NCBI GenBank assembly: GCA_013115135.1
Contig: JABANP010000227.1
Coordinates: forward strand, 1 to 64,000
DNA length: 64,000 bases
Reading direction: 5' to 3'
DNA from: Perkinsus olseni
Lineage: Eukaryota; Perkinsozoa; Perkinsida; Perkinsidae
A program made the position numbers and the translations under genes. Position 1 is the stretch's first letter. The number at the start of each line of letters is the position of its first letter. Positions 1 to 10,441 of this stretch are shown piece after piece. The notes under the pieces are model-generated. The model was not told the DNA's origin. It saw only the letters and a list, made by a program, of their open reading frames with translations, and made no database searches.

Positions 1-909
1 AGCAAACTGAGGAGCTTCATAGAAGAGAAATAAATGAAGGGTGAACCCTACTTTATCTTCTCCTTGCGGTCTTCCCCCTCGGACAACCCCACTGAGACGA
101 GGCAGTCGGGTGACTGCTGAGCGCCCGGATATCGCAATGTCCCCTTGCTGTGCAGCACCCGGTCGAGCTTTCATACCATCAGTGCTGCCGTATCTAAGGT
201 TGATCATGGTCGAGGGGGAAACGCAAGATACGCCCTGACCGGAGGTTCGGCGATGACCCTGATGGCAAGAGCATAAGCCCTCCTCCTGCAACCCCGGGTG
301 AGCGGCTCTGGACTACGTACGTGTTACCCTAATAGGAACGGGAAAATGGCGCGCCGACTGTGAAGCACTTCAACCCACGGAGAGAGCGGCCAGCTTGGGC
401 GCTTGTGCGAACATCAGGGCTCGGTCCGATCGGTGGCCAACTGGACGTCCCCCAACGAAATCAACTTCATGCTGATGGAGTTCAACGTTCGTTAAAGGGA
501 GTGGCGAAACTGCGCCCGGAGGGCCTAGAAAAAGACAAGAGTAGCGGTCGATCCGACCACATCCCTACCTCCAAGGGCTTTAGGCGGCTCATCGGCGAGG
601 AAGCCCGACCGGGGAACGGCACTACGACTGCGACGCAGGATAGCTCTGTTAGATGAATTGTCCGGGGGAGCCTCTGATTCTGAGAACACATTTCGGACTG
701 GCACTCTCCGAGATAGGGAAACAAAGTCACCTAGGGGGACTTTGTTGGTCTGGAAGGGAGGTCGAAGGATGCGCTGCGAGCTCGACCTCGAGGTGCTCAT
801 CGAGGCTCGGTCTGGGAGGAGGGGGTTCGCTCAGTTGGGAAGCTTCTCCGTCCCACCCGATGATTCAGAAACGCCATTTTTGCGCCCTGAGTGCTTCAGC
901 TCAGCACGG
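1..909. other. left edge, no recognised gene
   Basis: No domain is recognisable here on either strand. A minus-strand open frame at 525-800 is rich in Ser, Arg and Pro, as a disordered tail would be, and could be a further 3' exon of the carboxypeptidase gene that ends at 910 or a separate small gene. I cannot choose between these from sequence alone. Confidence 0.4.
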
Positions 910-3900
910 CTAGACCTCCTCCTGATCTCCCGTGTGATCCGTCTCGGCCGTTTGACGATGGGGGCAGCCAAGGGACGCTCGAGGTCGCCTTCGGGATCGG
1001 AGTCGCTCCCTGAAACGGGGGTGGGAGATGGGCTCCTCGATGCCCGCACGCGAAAGATTCATACCAGCGTCATTGGCTGCAGCGTTCTCGGCCTGCTTGA
1101 TGTACTTCTTGATCAATTGCTCGGATATTCCTCCCGGTAGTTCAGCCGAGGCATCGCTGAAACCAGCAGTAGAGAGTTTAAAAACCGCAGGGCTGTGTCG
1201 AACCGACGCCATCTCGCCTAGAGCCACAGCGATCTCGTGTCCAATGTGCATGAAGTCCTTAATGGCGAACTGTCTCTCGGAGGAGCCACAGAAAGATATC
1301 TCCACAGTGACGCACCTCGGCAAGGCGAGCTCCTTGTAGCTGCCACGAAGGAGCGCTCCAAGAGCCAATAAGGACTTGGTGGTCACATGGTTATTCTTGC
1401 GGTGGATTCCTTCTGAGGTTGCATGTGAAAGTAGCAGTCCTTGATGCTGAAGGTTTGCGATATTCGTGACAGAAGCAGCGGCAGTAGCACCTGGGATACA
1501 CTCGGTGAACAGACGACTCGACCGGGCTATTCTTGTGCATCACTAAGATATGCGTAATCGATCGTATAGTTTAGCGAAGCTGTGTGTGTGAGTTTCAAGT
1601 CCAACGCCGAACACCGGCTTAGTCAGACTACCACCGATTTATCTTGTGTCAAGCGGGATGAGTTTGGGCCAGTTTATTGAGCACAGAAAGTGGGGCTCAG
1701 GCGGAGGGTAGGGAAAACCAAAGATGCTTTTCTTCCTTTTTGCGTAGCTATGTAACCCTTTGGTCCGCCTAGGATTGAAGAAGTACGCCACAGCTATATT
1801 CTCCCAAGGTTGAGTCCACGTGCTTACCGCATCCCGGGTCCTCATGTCGGGGGGCGGTACAAACGGCGGTATGCTCGACCGCTTGCGAGGCTTTCGAGGA
1901 GGTAAACAGCCGTAGATGAACCAATTGAGCTTCCTGGAGTGACCGTGAAGGTCGGCGAAGACCCCCAATGGTGCACACCGGCTCAGAGCCCTCTTCGCGA
2001 AGTAACTGAGGAGCGCCAGGAAGTCGGCTCGTCGTACGAAAAATTTGGTGGTCCGTCGTCACATAGTCGGATGCAGGAACTTGCATGGCTGATTCCAAAC
2101 TCGGTTGAGGTCCCGACCACTCAAGTTGGTACGGTAGTTTCCGAGAACAACTCCATCAGGATTCAGCATGGGGCACCTGCCGGAAGGTTCAGAGCACGCT
2201 CGACCGGCCTGTGTGTCGGTTACAATTTTGAACACGTATTTGGCTCTTAGCTTCCTCGCTAGAGAAGACTCGGACAGGAGCTCTCTTATCAGCCCTTCGC
2301 ATGCGAAGGACGAGACCGACTCGCCGGGATGGACCTGGTCGAACTGTGGTGGCATCTCGACGCTCAGAATCGTGAGTGTATGCCCAAACGCTGATTCGAC
2401 GGGATCAATGTCTTGGAGACTAGTAGGCCGGCTTTCATGCGCTCGTTGCTCACTCGTGCCGTGATGGCGATGTACTTCTTCCGGCACCCATGCAAAAACT
2501 GCGAGGTGTCTTCTTCTGTCTCCTCGGCCATGGTGGTCGGGTCATCCTCTTCCCCCGAGCCGGTGATCGTGAGAACGTCGAGTCTGTTACCAGCCAGGGA
2601 GCGGCAGAGAGGGTACCGCGTGAGGTATCTGACGGACACGATGGCCAACCTTCGTGAGGAGGATGCGGATCACCTCCGACCTCCTCGGCTGCCCTCCATC
2701 TCCTTAATGAAGCCCTGCAGCCTCGTTAACGTGTATGGGAAGGTGTAGGCGAAGAAGACGGTATCATCCTCCCATTGAGGAGTGTACTCGAAGGTCAACA
2801 CACTGGCTTCCGCGAAGGACGCTGCCTGGCCTGAAGAGTTGCGCTCGTCGGGATGAACACGATCCTCTCGATGTGCTTTGAGTTGACAAGTAGCCTCCCA
2901 CACCGTGGCGAGTTCTCTCGTCCCACAAAAGCAGTTCGCGAAGAGGACTGACTCCTGGCTCTTCGACATCTATAGGGCCAGTGTGAAATTAGTGCGACGC
3001 ACGGCGGGTTGGAAACTTCAATAAGGGAAAGATCACTGAGGTTCTGGGTCGAGGACGACACAATGGCAGCACTTACGAGGCACCTCAACAGCAGCAACGC
3101 CATCACATACCTCTCCCATCTTCAGGCCGGCAGCCACACTAAAATGCGTCATAACACCAACTGCGACACCGCATGGGAGCCCCACTTGGTAAGGAGGTGT
3201 CTATCGGTGTTTGTTTTGCCATACTGAAGACTGCCGATACCTGCCCCTCTACTCCAACCCATACCATCTCCTTCATGAAACCTGAGCCGAGATCTTCGAA
3301 CGTGCCCGTTCAATTGATCGGTCACTCCCGCGTTGACCACACCACGGGCTGCATGCCCTTCTGGAACAGCGACGAGGGCTTCCCCATCGTCACCTGAGAA
3401 CAGCGGTCGCGAGACACTGCCGAGGGGCTCGTCACCAAGTTCAGCTTAACCCTCTTGCCCTTGGTAATATTGCTGATGCTGAAGAAGAACCACTGAGTGT
3501 TGCCGTAGGTTCCAGTGTCCGGACACAGGACGAGGTCGTATCTGAACTCAGTGTATCTTCCGCGCGCGACTTGCGGTGCCCTCAACTCCATCTCGCCAAC
3601 CTTCACCGCTGTCTGGAGATTCCCCGATTCAAAGCGACTCTCGAAAACGAGGGTGGTGTCCTCCGGGCCCGTCGGAGTGTACCTGTCCCGAACCGACAGT
3701 GCATCGGAGTTGCACCCGTGGGACACGTGAAGCGCGGGGCGTGACACCACTTCGCGTTGTAACGAGCGCGTCTGCATGCAGCTTTGTTGAATAGCGAAAG
3801 AGTCTGGCGAAAGAGGCTGGCCGAGGAGGCTCTCTGCGACAGACGCCGCTGCTCCGCCCGGGCACAAAGGCTAGCGAAAGTGCTCTCTGGTGGAAGTTCT

Positions 3901-3947
3901 TCAACCAGGGCGGCAAGCCATAGCGGGAGCTTCGCTGTTCCGTTCAT
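910..3947 (-). CDS. cytosolic carboxypeptidase (CCP/AGBL family, M14 peptidase)
   Basis: Metallocarboxypeptidase of the family that trims glutamates from tubulin tails and other proteins; it acts in the cytoplasm or on axonemes. The family's N-terminal beta domain is seen near 3320-3680 (residues LVFESRFESGNL, then DTGTYGNTQWFFFS). The strand continues with FAYTFPYTLTRLQ (about 2700), CRSLAGNRLDVLTI (about 2590), zinc-ligand HPGE (about 2330), PMLNPDG and NLSGRDLNR (2090-2180), zinc-ligand DLHGHSRK (about 1950) and the catalytic-Glu segment VEISFCG (about 1300). All catalytic landmarks are present in order, so the enzyme should be active if spliced correctly. Introns fitting GT-AG and phase include 3747-3683 and 2453-2335. 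The ATG at 3947 is chosen because it joins in phase to the beta domain. One exon near 2170 is one base out of frame with its neighbour (see findings). A disordered Arg/Ser-rich tail ends at 910. Confidence 0.9.
1580..1690 (+). repeat. dispersed repeat, copy 1
   Basis: About 110 bp that reappear inverted at 25200-25325 with only a few differences, and as more diverged pieces near 5585-5660 (inverted) and 47795-47860. It lies in an intron of the carboxypeptidase gene. The core reads GCCGAACACCGGCTTAGTCA. It has no open frame of its own. Confidence 0.85.
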
Positions 3948-3971
3948 TCCGTTAGGTTACTCCTACAATTG

Positions 3972-4326
3972 TTATGCTGCTACCCGCCCGTCTCCCATCC
4001 AAAGGCCTCCGACCCTCCGACCTACATCGGACCTCGGGTGAAGGCACCTCTTCGGAGTCTTCCTGTGCCAAACCTGCCGGCAATGACGACATCTCTGTCG
4101 TTGAGAGCTTGATCGACTAAATGCTGCAGATCGATTGGACCTCGCTGTCTGTTGTAGACCTACGAGAAGGTCGGCTACCATCGAGAACCCTTGGCCACTG
4201 ATGACTACACAGGTGCCCTGGAAGGAGCTCTCTGTCCTGTATGACGCAATTGGCATGAGGATCGGCAAGCTGGGCTGTTGTCAAGGGCGGTAGAGCTGCT
4301 TGTGGGTTCTGGGGGTTCACCTCCAA
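3972..4326 (-). CDS. unrecognised open frame upstream of the carboxypeptidase
   Basis: Two overlapping minus-strand frames begin near 4326 and 4268 and end just upstream of the carboxypeptidase start. The first starts MEVNPQNPQAALPPL. They could be exons of a small unknown gene, or 5' leader. No domain, signal peptide or membrane segment is visible, and the reading is weak. Confidence 0.2.
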
Positions 4327-4383
4327 GGGATACTCCAGGCCTGAGGGAGGCTCAGTATTCCCATAACAAATAACAACGAGCGC

Positions 4384-4404
4384 AGGCCCCCTAACAGGGG
4401 GCCT
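4384..4404. other. short GC hairpin
   Basis: Perfect inverted repeat AGGCCCCC / GGGGGCCT with a 5-base loop (TAACA). It lies between genes. It could form an RNA stem if transcribed. No function is assigned. Confidence 0.5.
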
Positions 4405-4663
4405 CCGCTGCGTGATGTGAGGCAGGGCCCAGTGAATTCACAGGCGCCTAAGACCTGGGACCCAAACGCTGGGTTACCGTGCTACAACGCACCGAGAGAA
4501 ACACAGTGTGCTCTGGGGGCTCGGTTGGCTTAGGTAGACGAGCACGACTTGCGAGGGACTCCACGTACCCTTCGCATGGCTCTGCTTATGATCGGAAGCG
4601 GCGGATCACTAGCTATGGCAGGTCTGCAGTTGCCTGTCGTTCTCTCACGCTCGTAGACTCACC

Positions 4664-5221
4664 AGAATCGTTGTTCCTGGTTGGGAGGTCAAGTGCCACG
4701 ATGGCCGTCGCCGGGTCGGTCAGCCCGCTGAGTATGTCAGTGCCCAGCCCACAATACGGTGTCTCCAATTCGAATTTCCTGCTAGGATACCTGAGCCCAC
4801 GATAGTCGACATCAATGGCGCCCGAAGGACTCCCACAATGGCAAAGGCTTCAGATGCTCGGGCCACTCTGGCAGACCGGCTGGAGGTGCATGTTCCTCGA
4901 CATCATGGATACCTCCTGGCGGTTCACCTATCGCTTGAGGTAGTACTAACACCCTTCAGTGCCCGGTCGGTGGAACGAGTTCAACAGTGGCCTGGCGTTC
5001 TCACTTCGTCGTCTCTCAGGAGCTCTCGACGGTTTCTCGCTTTCCTCAACAGGCGCCTCTCTTGCATCGACGGCTGCGATACGCTCTTCAAGTGCAGTGT
5101 CAGAGTTCCGCCTCGCCGTCTCCGAAACTCTCCGGTTTTTTCGTCCTAGATGCTTGACCATTCGCAACCCTTTCAAGGAAGCCGATCGCCGTCTTCCCTT
5201 CCGCCCCTTGGCATGAGGCAT
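4664..5221 (-). CDS. unrecognised lineage-specific gene (better copy)
   Basis: A basic N-terminal exon (5221 to about 4970; MPHAKGRKGRRR, then a charged Glu/Arg stretch that could be helical) is followed by a second coding-looking exon (about 4825-4664) containing KFELETPYCGLGTDILSG and ending at a GTGAG donor. The start lies just after CAATAG, a plausible trans-splice acceptor. A second copy of the same sequence at 7649-8090 is broken by stops and indels. I do not recognise the family. Intron limits between the two exons are not resolved, so this copy may itself be decaying. Confidence 0.4.
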
Positions 5222-5274
5222 TGCTATTGGTGGATACCAAACAGATTGGAAGAGTTATAGTCGCTGATGACTGA

Positions 5275-5560
5275 GTAATCGACGCAACAAACTGGAACAC
5301 TGGTGAAAGACGTAGCGGAAGTGCATGCAAGCAGTATCGTTACTGTCTAGCTACCATTGATTGGCACAGTGAATATGCACCACGAGTAAAGCAGTTTTAC
5401 TTTAGCTGTGTTGAGGTGCCACTGAAATCAACGTGTCATTCACGCACAGCATAGATGCCAAGTCACGCTGAGTGGCTCGGCAGGTCCAGAAAAACTTTTT
5501 TCCACGCAACAGTGCCGCTCATTGACGACGAACAAACACCACCATCCGGCTCCTTCGCCG
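5275..5560 (+). repeat. diverged copy of the segment found downstream of the NEK-like kinases
   Basis: Resembles 9740-10020 and 13590-13870: the order TGCATGCAA.., GATGCCAA.TCAC, then a stretch of A/T, CAGTGCCGCTCATTGACGAC and CACCATC is kept, at roughly two-thirds identity by eye. No open frame is conserved, so this is a decayed repeat or old duplication remnant. Confidence 0.6.
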
Positions 5561-6589
5561 AGAACACTAGCGGAACCCAGGGTCCAAGCTGAGCACATCG
5601 GCAAGAGTCTCACTAAGTCCGGAACCGGCGTCTGGCCATAAACTCACACACACAGAACCCGTGGCCGGATCGGTAGTAATTTTTGCTTACATGACCATAT
5701 CAAGATCAGATGCTTAGGATATACTAGCAGAGCGTGCATGAATTACACCAATATTCCCGTTATACTAGCGCGTCAGTCGCGCCATAGCTCCGTTACCACG
5801 ACTGCACGCTCATTATACGTAGGTTGCAATGGAGACACGATGGGGACAGAAGAGACAAGGAACTGGTACATTCACGTTCACGCCGTCATCAGAGGTGTCA
5901 CGCCACAATAGGTCGTATTCCCATACGTAATATGGTGCTACTTGCGCCGTACTGCCCCGGCGTGAGACGAACATCTCGGAATCAACCCAAGGAGACTTTG
6001 AAGGAGAAAGCGTCAGCTTGGCAGCCTTGACTACACAGGGATATCGCCACATGTTCGATCTCTCGACCAGTCACTGGTCACCAGTGAGGGAGAGACAGTG
6101 CTAGCCTCCGCCGGCGCTGCCCTCGAGACGCATGCCCGGCGGTCACTCCTTGGAATTCGTATGGTACAGATTGCGGCGTGTATCGCCCTTCACCCCAGTT
6201 GTCCTCGCGGACGGGTTCCTTCACAATGCTGAACTAACCCTCCACTATTGTGTTCCGATTAGTTGTTGGTTTATTTTTCAAACGCTTTTAAATCAGGAAC
6301 GCGGGCACAGCTAGCCGCAGCAGAATAAAGCGGGAATCGTCGACTGGAGTCATCAGACGAGGGCCTCATCAAGAGGTAGTAGCTTACAATAGTTAGAAGC
6401 TCATGTTCGAATGACCATATCAGTGCTTCTAATTTTGGTATTCCATACACTAATCTCCCTACATGCCTTGCTGTAGAAGTCGAACTCTCGGGTCTGTACA
6501 GTTGCGTTGCCTATGGTTCGAAATCTTGAGAGCTCTCAGAGTGGCACAGTCGCGTTTCAGGTGCTCTCTCTCAGCTCACTCTCGTCCAA
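5561..6589. other. intergenic, one possible minus-strand exon
   Basis: Contains a minus-strand open frame at 6052-5813 whose middle (VDSEMFVSRRGSTAQVAPYY) looks protein-like but matches nothing I know. Also contains the diverged repeat piece at 5585-5660. The rest shows no coding signal. Confidence 0.35.
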
Positions 6590-7078
6590 ATGACCACGGC
6601 CTTTCCTGTGGGACTCATCGCCATGGTTCTCTCTATCGTACCTTCGTATGCATCGGATTCATGCCCGGGATGCCTGTATGGTTATTACCCCAAGGTCAGG
6701 GAATTCGGTTCCTTGGAGGTATCCGATGTTCCCGAGTTCAACCCCCCGGTACAGGCGTTGAACTTCACCGTGACACCTATGGGCGAGTGTAACGTCACGT
6801 TCGTCCTGTTCACCAACAAGCTCAAGTGGGGTTACTTTTCCGCTCTCTACACCATGACCCGTGCGGAATATGACTCTACCATACACCTCTACTCTGTCGA
6901 AGAGGTACCACTACCCTACGCGTATCAGTTCAACGAGCACAGGTTTGACCAAACGCTTAAAACGCTATCGTTCAAAGACGCAACCAAGGTGGTTCTGATG
7001 GCCTGGAAAGAAAGACCTAGCTGGAAGGATAGACGTACTGGGTACCAGCTGGAAGCTGTTCGTAAGAACACAAGGTAG
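6590..7078 (+). CDS. small secreted protein, family unknown
   Basis: Single-exon frame of 162 residues. The start MTTAFPVGLIAMVLSIVPSY is a typical signal peptide, with predicted cleavage near Ala22. The mature part has a CPGC pair plus one more Cys and two N-glycosylation sequons (NFT, NVT), and is rich in aromatic residues, as expected for a compact extracellular beta domain. Stop TAG at 7076-7078. I recognise no family. Secretion is inferred from the leader alone. It could equally be a vacuolar or cell-wall protein. Confidence 0.7.
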   Translation: MTTAFPVGLIAMVLSIVPSYASDSCPGCLYGYYPKVREFGSLEVSDVPEFNPPVQALNFTVTPMGECNVTFVLFTNKLKWGYFSALYTMTRAEYDSTIHLYSVEEVPLPYAYQFNEHRFDQTLKTLSFKDATKVVLMAWKERPSWKDRRTGYQLEAVRKNTR

Positions 7079-7089
7079 CCTTTTTATAC

Positions 7090-7335
7090 TTAGCATTTTA
7101 CTCGGATGTTGAACTGTTGAGAAACAGACCCTGAGATATGATGATCATTGGTTCTTTTCAAGGGTGGATTTCTGATCATTTTACCTCGGAAGGTGCCGCT
7201 ACAATCAACACAGAGATGGGCATCCATGTTTTTACTCGCTACAACCGCAGTAGCACATCGACTATATTTCTTCGCCCTTTTATTTTTTCTCGGCGCTTTT
7301 TGAAAGTTCTGTGATCGAGAGGGATCAGTACTCAA
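7090..7335 (-). CDS. weak open frame with Cys pairs
   Basis: Open frame converging on the secreted-protein gene. It contains CATAVV..HLCVDC, which could be a small zinc-binding site, and a Lys/Arg-rich N-terminus. There is no further support, so it may be chance. Confidence 0.15.
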   Translation of the reverse strand: MSTDPSRSQNFQKAPRKNKRAKKYSRCATAVVASKNMDAHLCVDCSGTFRGKMIRNPPLKRTNDHHISGSVSQQFNIRVKC

Positions 7336-7648
7336 TAATCACGATTGTGCAGGGTTCCTAGTTGTTGAAGGTGGCCAGGCAACCATCAGCAAACATCTCC
7401 CGAGCCCGATCAACATGGCAACAACCACCAGAGCGGAACCTGTTTGGTCTCGTGATAACATCGACCCGATAAAACTACGTTTGGCCCAAGCATACCTTCC
7501 TACCTGCACATCGGCAGCCGAGTGACTTGGTTACGGAGTTCGAACCCCCACTGTGAGATTCGGGCGACGATTCACTGAGAATCACCGATATACCGATTCA
7601 CCGAGAATACGCGAATTCCCGGGATTATTATTCGGGATTCATGATGGC

Positions 7649-8090
7649 CCACAATAGGGTGTCTACAAGTCGAACTCCGTACGGGAATGCCTGAGTTCAC
7701 GATGGTCGACTTCACTAGCGATTGAAGGACTCTCACAATGGCGGAAGCTCCAGATGCTCGGCAGGACGGCTAGAGGTGCACGCTCGACGGCAGCGCGGAT
7801 ACCCTCTGGCGGTTCACCCAGGGTTATGGGTAGCTCATTTCAGAGGGATACGTTCCCACTTCGTTTTCTTTCAGGAACCCCCGACGGTTTCTCCCTTCTC
7901 TCGAGGGGCGTCTCCCGGGTATCGATCGCTACGATCCGTCCCTCTTGAACTGAAGTGGCGGAACGCCGTCTCGCAGTTTCCGACTCAATTTCTATTTAAG
8001 TTTTCCGTATGCAATGGTTGACCATTTGCAACCGTTCCGAGGAAGCCGATTGACGTCTTCCCTCCCGTCGCTTGACGTGAGGCTATTCGT
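7649..8090 (-). pseudogene. decayed second copy of the 4664-5221 gene
   Basis: Aligns along its length with 4750-5225 at about 70-75 percent by eye, starting from CACAATA.GGTGTCT. A 10-base deletion and in-frame stops break the copied reading frame, and the basic N-terminal exon is no longer open. This marks a duplication followed by loss. Confidence 0.65.
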
Positions 8091-8223
8091 GGCTCCGTGG
8101 ACAAGGACGCCCTAGTAGGTGTGAGCATGACCGACAAACTCTCTAGTGGTTCCGATGTTATTGCCAATTGTGTGGACTGAAACCCGCTAGGGTTCTTCGA
8201 GGTTAACATCTCCGAGAGTGGGA

Positions 8224-8250
8224 TGCATCGCTCTGCCGCAGAGCGATGCA
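8224..8250. repeat. palindrome 1 (perfect 12-bp stem, 3-base loop)
   Basis: Arms TGCATCGCTCTG and CAGAGCGATGCA flank CCG without a mismatch. It abuts palindrome 2 directly, so the two could extrude as side-by-side cruciforms or fold as tandem RNA hairpins. Confidence 0.95.
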
Positions 8251-8305
8251 CACCTCTGCGCGAGCCTTGACTCTCACTGTGAGAGTCAAGGCCCGCGCAG
8301 AGGTG
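8251..8305. repeat. palindrome 2 (55 bp, 27-bp arms, one mismatch)
   Basis: Left arm 8251-8277 and right arm 8279-8305 are reverse complements apart from one T/C difference, centred on 8278. Such long near-perfect palindromes are unstable, so this one is recent or maintained. It starts immediately after palindrome 1. Confidence 0.95.
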
Positions 8306-8550
8306 TCTCTCGGCATACTTGCGCTCGCCCTTTCTGCCCTATCCCCCGCACCTACAATTTTACACTAACGCAACCCTCTGGCGTCATCATCATCACCGAA
8401 TGTATCAAATGCGTTACAATCATGTGCTACGGGCTGCTAGAACATCCTATAGAGGAGTACCTGCAAGAGAACTGCCCCCGCGAAATCCAAAAAACATAAT
8501 AAAATTGCTTGAAACAAGAAGAACGCTGTGGTGAGCTGCGAGGTAGACGG

Positions 8551-8914
8551 TCACGGGATCCCTACAGCAATCTGCCCGACGTAGAAGAAGAGGTAGGTCT
8601 TGGTCTCATACGTGCCGAAACTGGCGAAGTCTTTACCTGTCACAAGAGACCCTCCGAAAATCTAGTAGTAGCAGCTCTGTCTCGGACTCACCGACCACGC
8701 ACATCCAGTTTGGATCGTACTTTCCATCGAAGAACGCTTTAATGTGCTTCGCCATTTCGCTCTCAGTCTCGTACTTCTGTATGGCAATCGAGGCTTGTGT
8801 CACCTGACAGTAGTCGTAGGGCTAGAGCGGCTTGGCAGCGGTTGCTGCTACCGCATCCGTCCTCATTTCGGAGTTCTCGTCCATATCGGAGACGACGTTC
8901 TTCCCTTCAGGCAT
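8551..8914 (-). CDS. DYNLL: dynein light chain LC8-type
   Basis: LC8 is a homodimeric hub that binds dynein intermediate chains and many other partners in the cytoplasm and axoneme. Three exons can be placed exactly: 8914-8852, 8803-8692 and 8636-8551, joined by GT-AG introns of 48 and 55 nt, giving 86 residues against about 89 for the family. Exon 1 encodes KNVVSDMDENSEMRTDA. Exon 2 contains KHIKAFFDGKYDPNWMCVVG, matching the family's K-EFDKKYNPTWHCIVG. Exon 3 contains the partner-binding strand SFGTYETKTYLFFYVGQIAV. The reading frame is intact and the start is the only ATG that fits. With the carboxypeptidase gene nearby it supports a flagellate cell. Confidence 0.95.
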
Positions 8915-9079
8915 GGTTCGAGCGGTGCTATTTTAGGGAAGACTGGGGAGGAAAGGATCAAGGAGTTAGAAAGCGATCTCCAAGGTTTTTCGGCGGTTTA
9001 GCGTGGAACATTCAATCACTTCGAAGCTCTTTCCTGCCGGATAGCAGTTTCGCCGTACCATTCAGAAATCTATCGGCGA

Positions 9080-9262
9080 TTGAGGCCGCTATTTCCGGAG
9101 AATATCAGGCAGGCAGATGAGAGCAGCAGTTTGGCGCAAGGGCCGATAATAGGAGACATCAAGCTAGAGAATCGGGAGGCTATGTTAGCGGCAGGGCTTC
9201 AGTTTCCCGATTCTGTGGGCTGGGTTGACTCAATGGGTAGTGACGATATACTACTCGCATGA
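9080..9262 (+). CDS. short unrecognised open frame
   Basis: 60-residue frame with an acidic, protein-like C-terminus (GPIIGDIKLENREAMLAAG). It could be one exon of an unknown gene on the plus strand, divergent from the dynein light chain. No partner exon was found. Confidence 0.2.
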   Translation: MRPLFPENIRQADESSSLAQGPIIGDIKLENREAMLAAGLQFPDSVGWVDSMGSDDILLA

Positions 9263-9375
9263 TGCCCTTTCAGTAATACTTTTGCCCGTTTATAGGAAGT
9301 TGGTATAAGCGCTCCATCAGGTTCGCAGAGGCTCCCCAGCAGCTTTTTGTTCTCCCTGTTTCGGCCCTCTGTCCT

Positions 9376-9541
9376 CACTCGCTATTGTGATAACCTCGAG
9401 CGCTGGCATAGCGGCACGGCCCTCTAAATGGTATAGTCTGCCAATTTCTTGGATGTCCTTATTTCGACCCCAACGCGGAACTGCTGTCTTCACTCGCTAT
9501 TGTGATATCCTCGAGCGCTGGCATAGCGGCCACGCCCTCTT
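9376..9541 (+). repeat. two-unit tandem repeat, 115-bp period
   Basis: The stretch CACTCGCTATTGTGATA..CTCGAGCGCTGGCATAGCGG recurs at 9376 and 9491, with about 48 of 50 positions shared in the core and weaker similarity in the linker. Not coding. Confidence 0.85.
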
Positions 9542-9734
9542 TATAATGAGTTTTCTGTCCGGTCCATCTCGAGACTCGAGTCGAGAGTATCTTCCACCGT
9601 GAACCTCGGCGGACGCAAGGATTCATACCCGTGATGCTCTCACATCACGAGCCTGATTTCAGTCAGACGAGATTCAACTCGGATGAACCAGATCAGAAGC
9701 AGTGCCTGTGGTTGTCATAGAGTAGTGATTGAGA

Positions 9735-10441
9735 GCACAAAGCGGAGTACTGCAGACTGGACGTGTCCAAGGTGCATGCAATGGTAGGGCGATATCTAGC
9801 TCATATCATTTGATACAGTCGAGAAGTCAAGTGTCTTCCTCCTCCTCGGAGGCGATTCGCCGCCGGGCAATGCTGAGGTAAAGACGTTAGTCACGCACAA
9901 AAAAGATGTCAACTCACGCTGCATGGCTTGGCCGGTGGAGAAAAATCTTCCCCTAGACAATGGTGCCGCTGGTTGACGACGGACCCACACCATCTTGCGG
10001 CTAAACTCAGCAAGAACCTTACCAAGGAGAAATGTCGAAGCTGCTGCCGACCTTAAGAAACCATCGCCACGCTTCCAGCAGGCTTTGCTCCCATGGGATT
10101 CCTCTTCCTGGGGAGGATGACGACATTGGAAATTATAAGACGATTCGACCATACATCGAGATGCCAGGTGACTGGTCGTCCAAGAGAGTCCTTCCCGTCC
10201 AATATCCAAGACCCAGTCTGCGAATCCCTGAAGCTGACACTAACGATTTATTCTCGGTTCAAGCGACCCCCCACCGTTTGAGGTGGAGATCTTGGTTAGG
10301 GAGCTCCGGGACATGTACCGGTCCCGCTCCGTTGACCACAACCCGACCGCCATAAGCACTGAACCACTCGTCAGCGAGGACCTGAGGGGGTCGGACGACT
10401 ATTACAACTCTCCATGAAAATCCTCAGTACCTCCGTGTGGT
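9735..10441 (+). repeat. duplicated segment A (3' end and downstream of kinase copy 1)
   Basis: Matches 13585-14296. Identity is about 98 percent over 10040-10441, against roughly 80 percent in the flanks, so the conserved patch was homogenised after the duplication. It holds the last exon of kinase copy 1 (to 10259) and its downstream region. Confidence 0.9.

Noticed and set aside
7480..7560. tRNA gene (AGTTCGAACCCCC)
   Set aside because: Only a B-box-like phrase; no acceptor stem, anticodon arm or A-box at the right distance.
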